64,000 nucleotides of DNA from Myrica gale. Lineage: Eukaryota; Streptophyta; Magnoliopsida; Fagales; Myricaceae. The DNA lies in contig OZ005610.1 in NCBI GenBank assembly GCA_963930655.1, positions 3,415,001-3,479,000 on the forward strand. Direction: 5' to 3'. The notes under the pieces are model-generated. The model was not told where the DNA came from, searched no databases, and worked only from the letters and a program-made list of their open reading frames with translations. Of the stretch, positions 12,047-23,335 are shown piece after piece; positions within the stretch are counted from its first letter, which is position 1; each line of letters opens with the position of its first letter. The translations under genes were made by a program, and so were the position numbers.

Positions 12047-13515
12047 CAACTAGAACAAAGCTTACCACTTTTATTTCAACTGCACACCATTAATGAGTAC
12101 TGTCTGGTGTGAAAGACTGAAAGGTATCTATTAAGCCTCCAGACCAAAACGCCCAACCAAAGAAAAATAGTCAAACAGCTAGTATTTTGTGTATAAGATT
12201 CATTTATAAGTTAATTGAAAGTTTTGTTTGTTAGATCTTTGCAGTCAGTTTTGTTGTTGTTAAGGTCATATATAGTAATTGTATGAATAGAAAAGGCCGA
12301 GGTACAGAAAACTGATATAGTTGTATGAATAGACAATAGGAGACGGACAATTGATTATGCAAGTGGGATGTCATGGCTTCTCACAGGCATGACATATGAA
12401 AACTTCCCCATCCACTATCCAGTGCATTTATGTAGACAAATTTTGGGAGCTGAGATATGAGGTTTCTACTCCTGAAGTTGAAGATACACATGATGTCATG
12501 CTTGGCTGGGAGAAAAAGGAAGCAACCATTGATACCAAGGAATAAACCTTCTTAGTCAAATAAAGCCAAGATTTGCCAATATGACTTAGTTCAACCTTAT
12601 ACATCACATCTCGGCTTAGAAAGTGCTTTTATAAACTATAGAACATTATGAACTCTCATAGTAGAAAAGTGGGTGGTCCACTAAATAGATAAGGAGGAGA
12701 GGGCAAGCCACCCCGGTTGGTTTGATGGGATTTTTTTATGATTTTGGTTTGGGTGGCCATTGCCTCCATCTGATTAAGACAATATGAACATGTTTGGAAG
12801 TAACAGAGACTTGATATGTTGTTTCTGTAGCGATAAATAAGGACATGAACATACGCATAACCTAAGATTGAAGAAACATCCTTCTAAAATCTAAAATGCA
12901 TCATGAATTGAAGAAACATCCTTCTGAAATATGTAACTTTGATGCCCGATGAATATCAAGGTCCACCATATAATAACACTGAGCTGCAGTAAAATTTGCA
13001 GCAAGAGTATAAGGCAAAACTTTTCTAAACGACTCATGATTTTGTCTGCAACGCGGTTTCATGTTCTTCCTTTGACTGGGGGTAAATTCCTACCAAAACA
13101 GTCAGTGGCAAAAGCAATAGCAGAAGAGGAAATTGGTCCATTGACACCCAAATAGAAAAAAAGTTGCCTCTAACCAGTTGCAGCAACCACAAGTACGTAG
13201 ATTCCTTATCATATGAGTTGGTGGCCGCACGCACACCAATATCGTAACCCAAAAGTTGAAGACAGCTGGTTAGCTACTATTCTAGTCTTTCCTATTCCTC
13301 TGACATCGATTTGGCCTATTAGGGCACTCATATATATCATGAGAACCTGGGCTAAATCGACATTGTTTGCGGGAAAGAACATGTATTCTTTTTATGTTCA
13401 AAAGCGACATGGAAAAAGATTGGTAAAGAAGAACAAAACATCCCGAGTTAAATGATTTAGCTGTCTGCTCATATGAGAAAGGGGATAAGATGAATACTTA
13501 TGCATGACTTAGATT
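12047..13515. other. Intergenic, nothing recognised
   Basis: No coding family, RNA gene or clear transposon was recognised. Short direct repeats (cctTctaaaatct-like units near 12880-12925) are the only visible structure. Confidence 0.4.
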
Positions 13516-13519
13516 TGCA

Positions 13520-13808
13520 GGTGTTCTCTGAAATTTTTGTGGGCACTGAAATTTATGTTGAATAGTGTTTTAAGGTGTTCGTGTAAAGTGGAGAGATAAA
13601 TTATTTAATGAAATTGTTTAATAAAAAAAGTATTTGAGTTATGTGAAAAAGTACAGATAGAAAAAATTTGTGTTAAATAAAAAAGTAAAAAGCTGTTGGA
13701 GATTGTGTTAAATGTATATGTGTTTGTGTTTGAATTCTTAAGATGTTCAATGATAGTTTTGTGAATGAATTTGAATCTTAGAAAAAACTTGAAAACGAAC
13801 ATGTCTTG
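13520..13808 (-). mobile_element. MITE, family B copy 1
   Basis: About 290 bp. It is the reverse complement, with divergence, of 55960-56267: the shared blocks include ctattcaacataaat, aacacaatctccaaca and caaacacaaacac (read on the minus strand). Termini carry a gttcg-type motif (gaacatg near 13798). Confidence 0.6.
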
Positions 13809-14300
13809 TTTGATGTAGGAGAGATATCCTCGTCCACTATAATAATGCTTCTGGCAGCTGGGTGGTCCGTGGATCTACCCAGTGGAAAACCATGTTAAAT
13901 CGGATGCTCTGATCATCATTTTCCACGAGAAGAAGAAAGAGCAGATGCCCCTTTTCATCCATAGCAAGCCCCTAAGAGCAGTGCAAAACTTGTCGAAAGG
14001 CCAAACAAAAGACACCTGGGGCTAAAAATAGCTACAAACTGCTCCTCGTTAGATATTCAACCAAAGTGGATGTTTTCTGGGACGTGGACACCGAAAAAAG
14101 AAAAAAAAAAGTGGCTATGAAAACGGAGATTCAAGGATTAAGGAATTTGTTCTCCTAAATTTTCGCGAGCTTTCTTGGACGTTTGGTGTTCCTCCACGTA
14201 AGATATAAACTGTCAGATTAGAGAAAAAACGTGAAGCTTTAAGAAAACAGTTTTCTAATGTGTATGACAACAGCATCTGCTTGCTTAAGAGACCAAGCAA

Positions 14301-15573
14301 CAGTGGCGGAACTAGGACCAAAATTCAGGGGGTCGAATTTTAAAAGCAAAATAACAAGAATTTTTTTCCTTTATAATGTTAAAAATTATCTTACGATTAC
14401 AATATCAAAAATTAAGAACTATAAGCATTAAAAATATTACAATACATGTACATAGGTGACAATTGCATCCTACTCATCAACTAAATTTCTCACTTTACAC
14501 TTTTGTTTGTAGCTACGCCTGCTTTTGATGATCTTTAACATAAAATTTAGCCCCTAGCGGGTGAATAGATACTCCAAGATTTTAATTCACAAATTCGCAC
14601 AACAAAACCAGATATAGTTAAGGAAAGGAAAAAAATAAAGGTAAGTTCTCTCCCTCCTTTTCAATATTATGCCAAAAATGAAAAAATTTCTGGCAAAAGC
14701 TTAAAAGACTTGATGTTCTCATGGTCTTTAAGTGATGTTCTCAATAAAAATTTATACAAAAACCAAATTTAAATTGTGGTTATCTAATTAATCACATAAC
14801 CTCTATAATTTCCGTTACAGATTATAGGCCTCAGAGAGGCAGTCGCTTGAGTACCAATTCCCTTCATTTCAGGTCATAGGTAAGAAATACAAAGGCTCTG
14901 GCAGCTCGAGGGAGGTAGTCTCTTGACCCATTATGTGCAGACGGCCCAGAAAAGCAAAAAAAATAATAATAGAAGAAACACGACATATAAAAAACGAAAA
15001 AGAAACACAAAAAACAAAACAAAGAAGTGGGCTGTCATTAATTCCTCCATACATTGCTTACAACAAAAAGTAAAAGGAAAAGGTAATATGACGTATCAGT
15101 AATTCCTCCCTACATTGCTTACAACAAAAAGTAAAAGGAAAAGGTAATATGACGTATCAGACAATGGGTAGAATGGGTGACGCATCATCAGACCCTGTCC
15201 ACAAATGAGTACTTCGGGTGAGAGTCTGAGCGTGTTAGGTGAGAGACTTGTGGCAGGTGCGCGGCAGAACTCGAAGTTGAGCTTGATCCAACTCACAGAA
15301 CCATGACCAAGAGCTGGACCCTTTCCAAACAAGCCAACTGTCCCCACCTACTGCTGCATAAACACAATTTTACTATGGGCAGAGCACGACAATTGAGTAT
15401 GGTACGACGTGTCAAACTTTTATTTACCTGTAAGATTTCATTTATGGTGGCTCCAGGGGTAGCGACCTTTATTTTTTTTTAAAAAAAAAATTATATTTTC
15501 ATGTAAAAGTTCGTTTTTGGTGGGTTGAGGGATAGCGGCCGCCCAGGACCGCTACCCCTTCGTTCCGCCACTG
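14301..15573. mobile_element. hAT-superfamily non-autonomous element, copy 1 (1,273 bp)
   Basis: Begins cagtggcggaac and ends gttccgccactg, perfect 12-bp terminal inverted repeats. It is flanked by the 8-bp TSD ccaagcaa (14293-14300 and 15574-15581), diagnostic of hAT insertion. No transposase frame is present. It has a 61-bp internal tandem duplication (about 15041-15161) and an 83-codon frame (15096-15347, minus) that is also kept in the second copy at 41039-42311. Both copies are exactly 1,273 bp by my count and nearly identical, in opposite orientation. Confidence 0.93.
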
Positions 15574-16135
15574 CCAAGCAATCAATAGACTTTTCCACAA
15601 GGTGTCATTTTCAGTTCTTCGAAATCGATTTTCTATTTCATATTTTTTATTTGGGTTTTCGGGTTGTTGGAAAAATTAAGAATAACTTTTGCCGTCCGTT
15701 GATTCAAGACCATATATAGATATATATATCCTTCGATTAAGGGCCCATTATGAACCGCCCTCAATACTAGAAAACTCGTGTTTGGCATTTGTTTTTACTT
15801 CGGTCGAACACGATGGTAATGCAAGCTGGCTTCTCACTTTTGTTTCACTCTCGCTGTGTGTCGGTGTCCGTTTATCTATACATGGGCCTCCTCCTATTTC
15901 AATTGGGTCCTCCATGACACTGTAGCCGACCACTTCCCCTAATATGTCATCACGTTCACCTACCGTTCGAACAGAGTTATACAAAATGGGTGGGTGTTCT
16001 CGCAGTTTGACGCCAAGAGAAACTGAAGATTAGATTAATTTTTGCCGTAGGGACAAATTTTTTACTTTTCCAATGGCACAAACTTATATCTCAAGTGTAT
16101 ATATGTTCTAAAGAGGTTCGTAAACGCAATTGTTG

Positions 16136-16294
16136 TGGAAGGAAAGGAACAATTGCTTTGAAGATTCGGAGCAATCTTTGGATAGTTTAAGTGGTCTTGT
16201 TTTGCAGTCTCTTTTTCTTTGGGCAAATGCGGTGTTAGGATCTCCCTTTTCGAATTATCCGGATTTTCTTAGCTTTCTAGTTTGTTTGTGTTAA
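16136..16294 (+). pseudogene. LINE-type (non-LTR retrotransposon) ORF2 tail relic
   Basis: An open frame beginning WKERNNCFEDSEQSLDSL and running through SLFLWANAVLGSP to a stop. It resembles the extreme C-terminus of plant LINE reverse-transcriptase polyproteins (zf-RVT region). It is followed by about 85 bp of T-rich 3' sequence and a short A-run (about 16378-16384), as expected of a LINE 3' end. Upstream frame is decayed. Confidence 0.55.
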
Positions 16295-16399
16295 GTATAT
16301 TAAGTATAGTCTCTTGCACTGTTGACTCTGTTGCTTTCTGTTTTTCATTTTTCTTTATTAATAAAGTTTACTTATCAAAAAATATATATTCTACCACTA

Positions 16400-19300
16400 G
16401 TAAACATTAACTGATGTCCATAACTTGTCCGTGCGTTTATATAGACTTCCCTTTGTTTGTAATATGATGTCCGAGACAAGAACATTATCCTTACATCACT
16501 GACAATCTAAATAGAAGCCTCAACAATAGCAACCGCTTCAATAGGTTGCCTTTTTATTATTTCAGTTTAGACTGCTCCACTTGGTAATCCAAATAACTGA
16601 GATTTGGGCTCTCGTACACTTATCAATCGATATCGGCTATTGAAGATGATAGCTCTATATAGTGGGATTCGAAGTGGGGGACAGCAGCTGAGCAAGTTTA
16701 AAGGCTCTAGTATTCCGCGTGGGATGGTGCTTTGAAAGCCATTCTACTTGGACGAGGTCCCATAATGATCACTGGTGCTGACAATAGGTCCCAGGTTTCC
16801 ATGTAATAATGGGAGGTACTCCATTATCCCAGGTTTCCATGTCATAATAAGAAGGAATTCAAGCTGCAGTGCAAAGAGGAAAGACCGACTACCTGGACAT
16901 GATTGGGTATGAAATATCTCCCTTCCTGCAAAAGTTAATGAAACAGTCAATTTCCCCCTGCATACAGATTGCAAAGTGACAATCATACAGCAAGGGCAAT
17001 TCGAAGAAAATTTAGTTGATCATGTAACAAAAAAAAAAAAGGACATTGCAGCTTTCAGCCCCCAAAGGCTACATTAAACACTTTCACTCTCTGTCGATAA
17101 AAATGGAAGTTAGCATCATCATGGCTGTCAGTGCTCGTGATGATTCAAGATGCTCAAATACATCTTCCAATGGGACTCCAAACTGCTATTCATAGATAGA
17201 TGCAGTAAACCTATTGGCAAATCATAATGAGGAGACTGGAAGAAAAAAAAATTGGCCCAACACATGTTTCAACAAGTTTTGAGAACGGTTTCTGTTAGAA
17301 ACAAACAACTGAAGAAGATATAGAAAAATTCTACTTGCCATCCAATCTATTTTTGATCTATCGTGCCATACTTGAGGTTTAAGAAGACGGCATTGGGGAT
17401 GACCACTCAAATAATATCAGTGATGGAGCTTCTTTATGAAACCATAGAACAGGAATTATGGCTTACCACTATGATGGATGCCCACAAAACAAGCAATGTT
17501 TGAGAATAATAACCATGAAACTGGTGGAGAGCTGTACACAAACACAACCAAATAAAAGGAGCAATGATCCAAAGTTCAATAGATCTCAATTATGCACTGA
17601 AGTTTAATAGATCTCAATCATGCATTGACTAGTTGATGCTTAATCTGATCCAAGGTGCACTGAAGATTACGCTGACGACAATTTTGATCAACTAAAGTTA
17701 CACAGTAAAACATATAATTCGATAGGCCAGGTTGGTAGGAATATTGATATGTTTCTACTAAGAATGAAGTGAATACCTATCAAGAGGTCCCCAGTTATAC
17801 CATATGCACCACTATTTTGTTCTTCAAGTACCTAGCATTCTTAATTTCTCCAAAGAGGAGAAGCTAAAACTAACATGGTGAGACAATTAAATGAATGAAC
17901 AGAGTTAAGCTGCTGGATCAAAAACAAACAGTAACACCGTGAGGAAAAAGGCGTAATTCACACCAAAAACCAAACTAAAATATATAAGATTACTTCTCCC
18001 CAATCCCAGACAAAAGAAGAAAGAAAATCACTTACAGATCTTCGGCATGCCAAAGAACAAAGAATTCTTGTCTTTCCAGGTCTTTTGGTCAATACATTCT
18101 TTTTTTTTTCTTGGTCAATACATTCAAATGAAGCAGTATGGTGATCCTCAGATCCATCTACTTCAGCATTCACAAGGGGAATATATCCAAGTCAAACATT
18201 TTGCTCAAAAACATGAAACAACTGCAAGTCCATGGAAATAAAGCAAACTGCATCAGAAGCTCAGCTTTTCATATGATCAAAAATTTGGTTCCTTTCACTG
18301 AAAGAAATCAAATTTTTGAGCAAATGAGAAAAAAACAGTAAAGGTCACATATTCCAACAAATTTGCAAAGCACAAACAGAGCAGGTGACACTATAAAGGC
18401 TTAGAATGCCTTAGGCTCAGATATGACTAAACTTTTGGTTTGAGAACATGAGCAGTTTTATTCCATGTATACCAAACCTCGAGGGAATTCATAGCATTCG
18501 GGTGTGCAAAATGTCACAGCAAGAATGAAATTAAGAAAAATAAGGTGAAATTTTCTTTTGTTTTCCAAGAGAAAAAGTTTACCGCAAGTCATGGTATTAT
18601 ACCTTTGATTCTCATAAAATTTTGAAGGTCCTGAAAGCATATGCTTCTCCTTTAACTCTCATAAAAATGGATTGCCCCCATACATATGCTTCTCTTCAGG
18701 TAGATTTCAAGCATTATGGCTCCGTTATTTATTCTTTTGAACTGAATCTTAATTACTTTCATTTCTGAACCAGCCATTTTTACTTGCACAAAATGTAGAG
18801 GTAATCAAAATACATATTTGTAGCTCAAAGACATGCATTAAAGGTAAATGACTTGTAAATTTTGACAAATGAAGATGAGTTTTACAGGGTGTTTTAACCT
18901 ACAATTATGAAGGGTCATTCAAAATTCTGGTCCCGCCTAAGTGGGGTCCCAGTATTACCGTAAGTACTTTATCATGAAGTGACTGCCCTCAAGAATTGAA
19001 CCCATACAGTTGCGCTGGATTGCCCAAAAATCTACTATTGCAGTACGCAAAGGCCCCTGAGTATAACATAAAAAATGACATAAACATCGGACAACCACAT
19101 AAAAACAAGCAAGAACAAAGCCCCTATCCTTCTACCCTCAATCTTCGAAGTGCTGTATTAAATGTTGAGCAGCCTTATCTCTGTGACACTAAAGCAAGCA
19201 GGAAACCGGAGGTATGCAGGTGTAAAGATAATTACGCAATACATCATAGTTAAGAAAATAGATAAGCTCATGAAGACTCAGCACATGCGAAAAAAATTTG

Positions 19301-19456
19301 CAAACTTCTGACACTAAACCCTTATTTTATCTGATAAACTCCTAGCAGTTATGCAACTGCGACAATTATTTTCTAGACTCGTCGCGTTTTCATGTCCAGG
19401 TTTAGGTTCCATAAATGCGAAGAGGAAGAATTATACCTTTTTGACAAAGAAGTGTG
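16400..19456. other. Region downstream of the PPR gene, no gene recognised
   Basis: Lies 3' of the minus-strand PPR gene. Some of it may be a long, spliced 3' UTR, which is common in PPR genes, but no exon can be proved. A short duplicated block (tcccaggtttccatg) occurs near 16788 and 16828, and caatacattc recurs near 18089 and 18115. No coding family or RNA gene seen. Confidence 0.4.
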
Positions 19457-21220
19457 TCAAATGACCAAAGAAACTTCACGCATTGCCCAATTCAAAGTCC
19501 TCAAAATGTTCTTTATTGCATCAAGCCTTGAATGCGAAAAATCCCCTAACGTGAATTTTTCAAAATTTCCCTTCACTTCAATCAGACTATGGCCAGGTGT
19601 CTTCCTCAATCCACTACCCTTCAACATTGTCCTTGCCTCTGCAACATCACCCCACATCTCATCTGAAGCATACAAGTTGGCCAAAAGAATATATGGTGAA
19701 CTACTCGAGGGGTGAATCTTTAGAAGTTGTCGAGCCATCCGCTCCCCAATTACTACATCCCCATGCAGGCGGCATGCTGAGAGCAAGCTCCCTAGAACAA
19801 CTGGATCATGCCCAAAAGGAAATTTCTTGATGTACATTTCGGCCTCAGTTAATCTCCCAGCCCGTCCCAACATATCAATAAGACATGAAAAATGCTGTAT
19901 ATCAGGACTAATATTATAAGTTTCCTCCATTGAACTAAAAATAAATCCACCCTCCTTCACAAGCCCTGCGTGATTGCAAGCCATTAAAAGTCCAACAAAA
20001 GTAGAAGAATCTGGCTTTAATCCCATGGCCTTCATCTGCTCAAAAAGATCTAGGGCTCGTCCTCCAAGCCCATGATTTGCAAATCCAGCAATCATGGTAT
20101 TCCATGAAAGAATATTGCGATGGAGCATTTTGTTAAATACACAAAAAGCATATTCAATGGAACCACATTTAGCATACATGTTCACTAGAGCATTACCAAC
20201 TCCCACATCTTGATACAACCTTGTTCTGATTCGATGAGCATGTATCTGCTTGCCATGGCGACTTGAAGCAATGCCTGCACAGGCAGCAAGGACAGTGGTA
20301 AAGGTGAAGTCATCAGGCCTTACACCACGATCACTTGCCATCTCTTTGAAAACACTTAAGCCCTTCGCATGGTCTTCACAATGAGAATACGCATTAATGA
20401 AGGTGTTCCATGAAATTACATCTTGCTCTCCGACAATTCCGAAGACCTTTTCCACTTCATTTATGCAATTGAATCTCGCATACATTGACATTATAACATT
20501 GCCAACAAAAGGCGTAGAGTCAAGCTCAAGCTTGATTGTTTGGGCATGCAATGCTGTTCCCACAGCCAATTCACCCAAATCAGTGCAAATCTCCAAGGCA
20601 CCCACGAGAGTAAAACGATCCACCACATAACCTTGTCGGTGCATGAGTTTAAAAACTTCAAACCCTTTTTCAAGCAGCCGATTTTCAACAAACCCGGCAA
20701 TCAGAGCATTATACGACACGGAATTTGGTTCTGATATACTAGTATAGACTGATAGCGCATCATTACATTGACCGCACTTCATATACATGGAGATAAGCGA
20801 GTTGGAAACAAAAGAGACGGATGCGTAACCAAACTTCAGTGACTGAGCATGAATCTGTTGCCCCTGTAAGAGTGCCATGAGGCTGGCACATGCACTGATA
20901 GCGCTGGCGAAAACATATTCGTTGGGCACGAGCCGCATTTTAGAAAATAGGTCAAGTGCCGTGGAATGCTCTCCGACCTGGTCACAGCCAGAAATTATAG
21001 CAGACCACGAAACAAGGTTTCTTGTAGACATCTCGTCAAACATGCGACCGGCAAAAGCAATGTTACCGCACTTGGCATACATGTTAAGGATGTGGTTGGC
21101 GATGACGATGTGGGATTGCAAGCCTGTTTTAAAGGCAGCAGCATGAAGCGAAAGACCATGTCGGAACGCCTTGATCTTCGAGCAGTGGTGCAACAGTGAG
21201 CCAATGGATTGGGATATCAT
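19457..21220 (-). CDS. Pentatricopeptide repeat protein, PLS class with E domain, 587 aa
   Basis: A single uninterrupted exon, as is typical of land-plant PPR genes. It has about a dozen P, L and S repeats, recognisable by the recurring anchors ILNMYAKCGN, LVSWSAIISG, SLISMYMKCGQ, VISWNTFINAY, ALVNMYAKCGS and ILSWNTMIAGF, each spaced about 31-36 residues. A C-terminal E domain follows (LLSACRLHGD, YILLANLYAS, PGHSLIEVKG). The protein ends soon after an E+-like stretch and has no DYW deaminase domain. PLS-class proteins act in mitochondria or plastids, mostly in C-to-U RNA editing; without DYW it would need a partner deaminase. The first ATG is at 21220 (MISQSIGSLLHH); an in-frame stop lies upstream. 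No strong targeting peptide is obvious, so organelle is undetermined. Confidence 0.93.
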   Translation of the reverse strand: MISQSIGSLLHHCSKIKAFRHGLSLHAAAFKTGLQSHIVIANHILNMYAKCGNIAFAGRMFDEMSTRNLVSWSAIISGCDQVGEHSTALDLFSKMRLVPNEYVFASAISACASLMALLQGQQIHAQSLKFGYASVSFVSNSLISMYMKCGQCNDALSVYTSISEPNSVSYNALIAGFVENRLLEKGFEVFKLMHRQGYVVDRFTLVGALEICTDLGELAVGTALHAQTIKLELDSTPFVGNVIMSMYARFNCINEVEKVFGIVGEQDVISWNTFINAYSHCEDHAKGLSVFKEMASDRGVRPDDFTFTTVLAACAGIASSRHGKQIHAHRIRTRLYQDVGVGNALVNMYAKCGSIEYAFCVFNKMLHRNILSWNTMIAGFANHGLGGRALDLFEQMKAMGLKPDSSTFVGLLMACNHAGLVKEGGFIFSSMEETYNISPDIQHFSCLIDMLGRAGRLTEAEMYIKKFPFGHDPVVLGSLLSACRLHGDVVIGERMARQLLKIHPSSSSPYILLANLYASDEMWGDVAEARTMLKGSGLRKTPGHSLIEVKGNFEKFTLGDFSHSRLDAIKNILRTLNWAMREVSLVI

Positions 21221-21485
21221 TGACGTCAAGGAACTTGTCTCAGGCGTCCTTTTTCATTCAGCAAATTGAACTTGAATAATTAAGAATTACCCTCCAATAG
21301 TCTTACGAAGAAAAAGCAAAGGTTTTAGAAAAAAAGAAGAAGCAAAGGTGCTGAAAAAAGAGAGAGAAAAAAATGATAAATATATATCATATGTTATATA
21401 TGTGCGAGGTAACGCCATGATTGAATTATTTAATCTCTTTCGAGTCCACCAAAGCTGTACAAAAGCGAATCCTTAAGAGCAGTTT

Positions 21486-22362
21486 AAAGTCACATGACAT
21501 AAACTTCAGCAAGGACTAAGCAGAGTCTCAACCCAAACGCTCTCTCTGCCTTGTGCCTACCTCGCAAAATCGCGTTCTCACGCATCTCCTTCCTCCTTTT
21601 TGCTTTATCTTTTTCTTTGCCCCTCTTCCCTCTCATTCTCTCTGGTCCGGTTGGTTGTGTTTTGGTTGAATTATTTTTGTTGATTTTCCTCAAGCGGTGC
21701 TCGGCGGTTTCCGTCTCGTATGGACACGCACGCGCCGGCTGGTTGGACTACGCACGCAGAGAGCTTCGACGACACTCTTCCCCGGCACTCAACAGGCGGC
21801 CCGTAGTGATCAGCACGCTACACGCTGCGCTTGGATCTGACGCGCCGAGGCTTCGGGGTCACGCGTGGCTGCCCTTCCGATGCCCGAATCATGTTCTTCT
21901 CCTCTAGAGCGGACTGTGCGGCTCATGCCCTACATGTCCCACTGTGGATCTCCGTCTCCGTTCCCCACGCCCCGCCGCCGTTTTGGCCAGAGCATTCCGG
22001 GTGTTTCCCAGAGCTTATGTTGTGATTTAGCTTGTTTGGGCATGCCTCTTTGTTTAGGGCTTACTTTGTTTTAATTATGTGTTTTATGATGACCTATATG
22101 TTTAAGGCTTATGTTGGTTTTTCTGTTGTTTTTAACCTGTTTTTAAGCCTAATAGCTATCTGCCATGAGTGGCTTATCTGCAGTTTTAGACTGATCTGCC
22201 CCTTGTGGGCCTTTGTAAGACCTTCGGGTCTGTCTGCTCGTTGGCCCGTCAGCTCTTTTGAGTGTCTGTTACGTCCTTTAGAGATTTCTGAAGTTTTTAA
22301 ACCTCTTTGATCTTATTCTCAATATATCTGCTATTATGCTTAAAAAAAAAGTCGCATGACAT
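21486..22362 (+). mobile_element. Retroposed element with poly(A) tail and 15-bp TSD
   Basis: The insert 21501-22347 ends in an A-run (22342-22350). It is flanked by aaagtcacatgacat (21486-21500) and aaagtcgcatgacat (22348-22362), 14/15 identical. The 5' half is GC-richer than the surroundings; the 3' half is T-rich with no long frame. Poly(A) plus long TSD indicates LINE-machinery insertion. It is either a non-autonomous LINE derivative or a retroposed transcript; I recognise no parent gene. Confidence 0.7.
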
Positions 22363-22647
22363 CATTTGTGCATCCGTTCTGGGCTCGTGGCAGGTATAGT
22401 GGACCAAGTCAGGGGCTTTGGGAGTGGGTTGTTGCGACCTGGGAGTCTGGAACGGTGGGACCAGCTATCGAGAATCTGGGCTCGGCCTAGTTAGCCGATA
22501 GCGTCTCCTCTGGGTTCTGGCTATTTTATCGCAGTTTTTTGGTTCTAGACGGCCCATTGGGATCCAACAAAATCCTCCATCCGAAACGAGATCCTAGTTG
22601 CTCTTCCCTTTTGAAAGTCGGTGCATATGGAGCTCGTGATCTTAAAG

Positions 22648-22773
22648 AATTTTTTTTTTTTTGAATTGGGTGCCCCGATTTAAAGAGTTGGTAACATCTA
22701 TAAAATTTTGATTTCGAGACTTTATAGAGAGCATGCCACTACCGTCCAAACCTTAACGATTAAACCAACCCTT
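22648..22773 (-). mobile_element. SINE-like fragment, minus strand
   Basis: On the minus strand it begins gggttggtttaatcgttaag (A-box-like) and has gtctcgaaatc (B-box-like) about 45 bases later, then ends in an A-run (T-run at about 22650-22663 on the plus strand). Flanks cttaaagaa and cttgaagtt match at 7 of 9 positions, a possible old TSD. Confidence 0.5.
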
Positions 22774-22984
22774 GAAGTTAGTCTATAAGGGATTTACTTT
22801 TATATTAGATGAGTAATATGGACTGGCTGTAAACAAATTTCTCATTATCATAAAAATAATTTCTATTGCCAAATAAACTTGTACATGTTGCTACGTAACT
22901 ATGAACTTACTTTTTGTCAGGAAGAACACGTGGAACTTTTTTGAAGTGAAGAGTGGGATCCTCTTCTCATGTGAAGAATATAAT

Positions 22985-23335
22985 GTTGCCCACTGATATG
23001 CTTGTACCCACTGGGATATGGGTAAAGTTGGTTCCGCACTGATTAAAAATTATTTAATTGTATATTTTATATACTCGTTGAGTTACCTATTTTTATTGTC
23101 AATTAGTTTTGGGATAAAATTTGATATGGTATCAAAGTCAATTATTTTTTGGCTTGACCCATTTGTTTGTGTTCTTCATTGTTGTCCACGTGCATAAATC
23201 ATGTTCATTTAGCCTGCACGTGAGGAGAGTATTAAAGTTTCACATTAATTATGGATCATTTAATTTTATATTTCATATATCTATTAGGTCACTTCTATTT
23301 ATAACCAATTAGTTTTAAGACGAAACTTAACAGGA
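22985..23335. repeat. Two diverged direct repeats of a dispersed-type sequence
   Basis: Blocks around 23030-23130 and 23240-23335 share the order cac-attaa, atttaatt-tatatttcatata, ctattaggtcac/ttgagttacc, ctatttttat and caattagttttgg/aag. Between them is gatatggtatcaaag, wording seen in plant repeats. Family not assigned. Confidence 0.35.

Noticed and set aside
19392-19715. 107-codon plus-strand frame and other frames opposite the PPR gene
   Set aside because: They overlap the well-supported PPR coding exon antisense and have no motifs of their own.
21221-21229. Start three codons upstream of the PPR ATG
   Set aside because: That codon is TTG, not ATG. The first in-frame ATG is at 21220.
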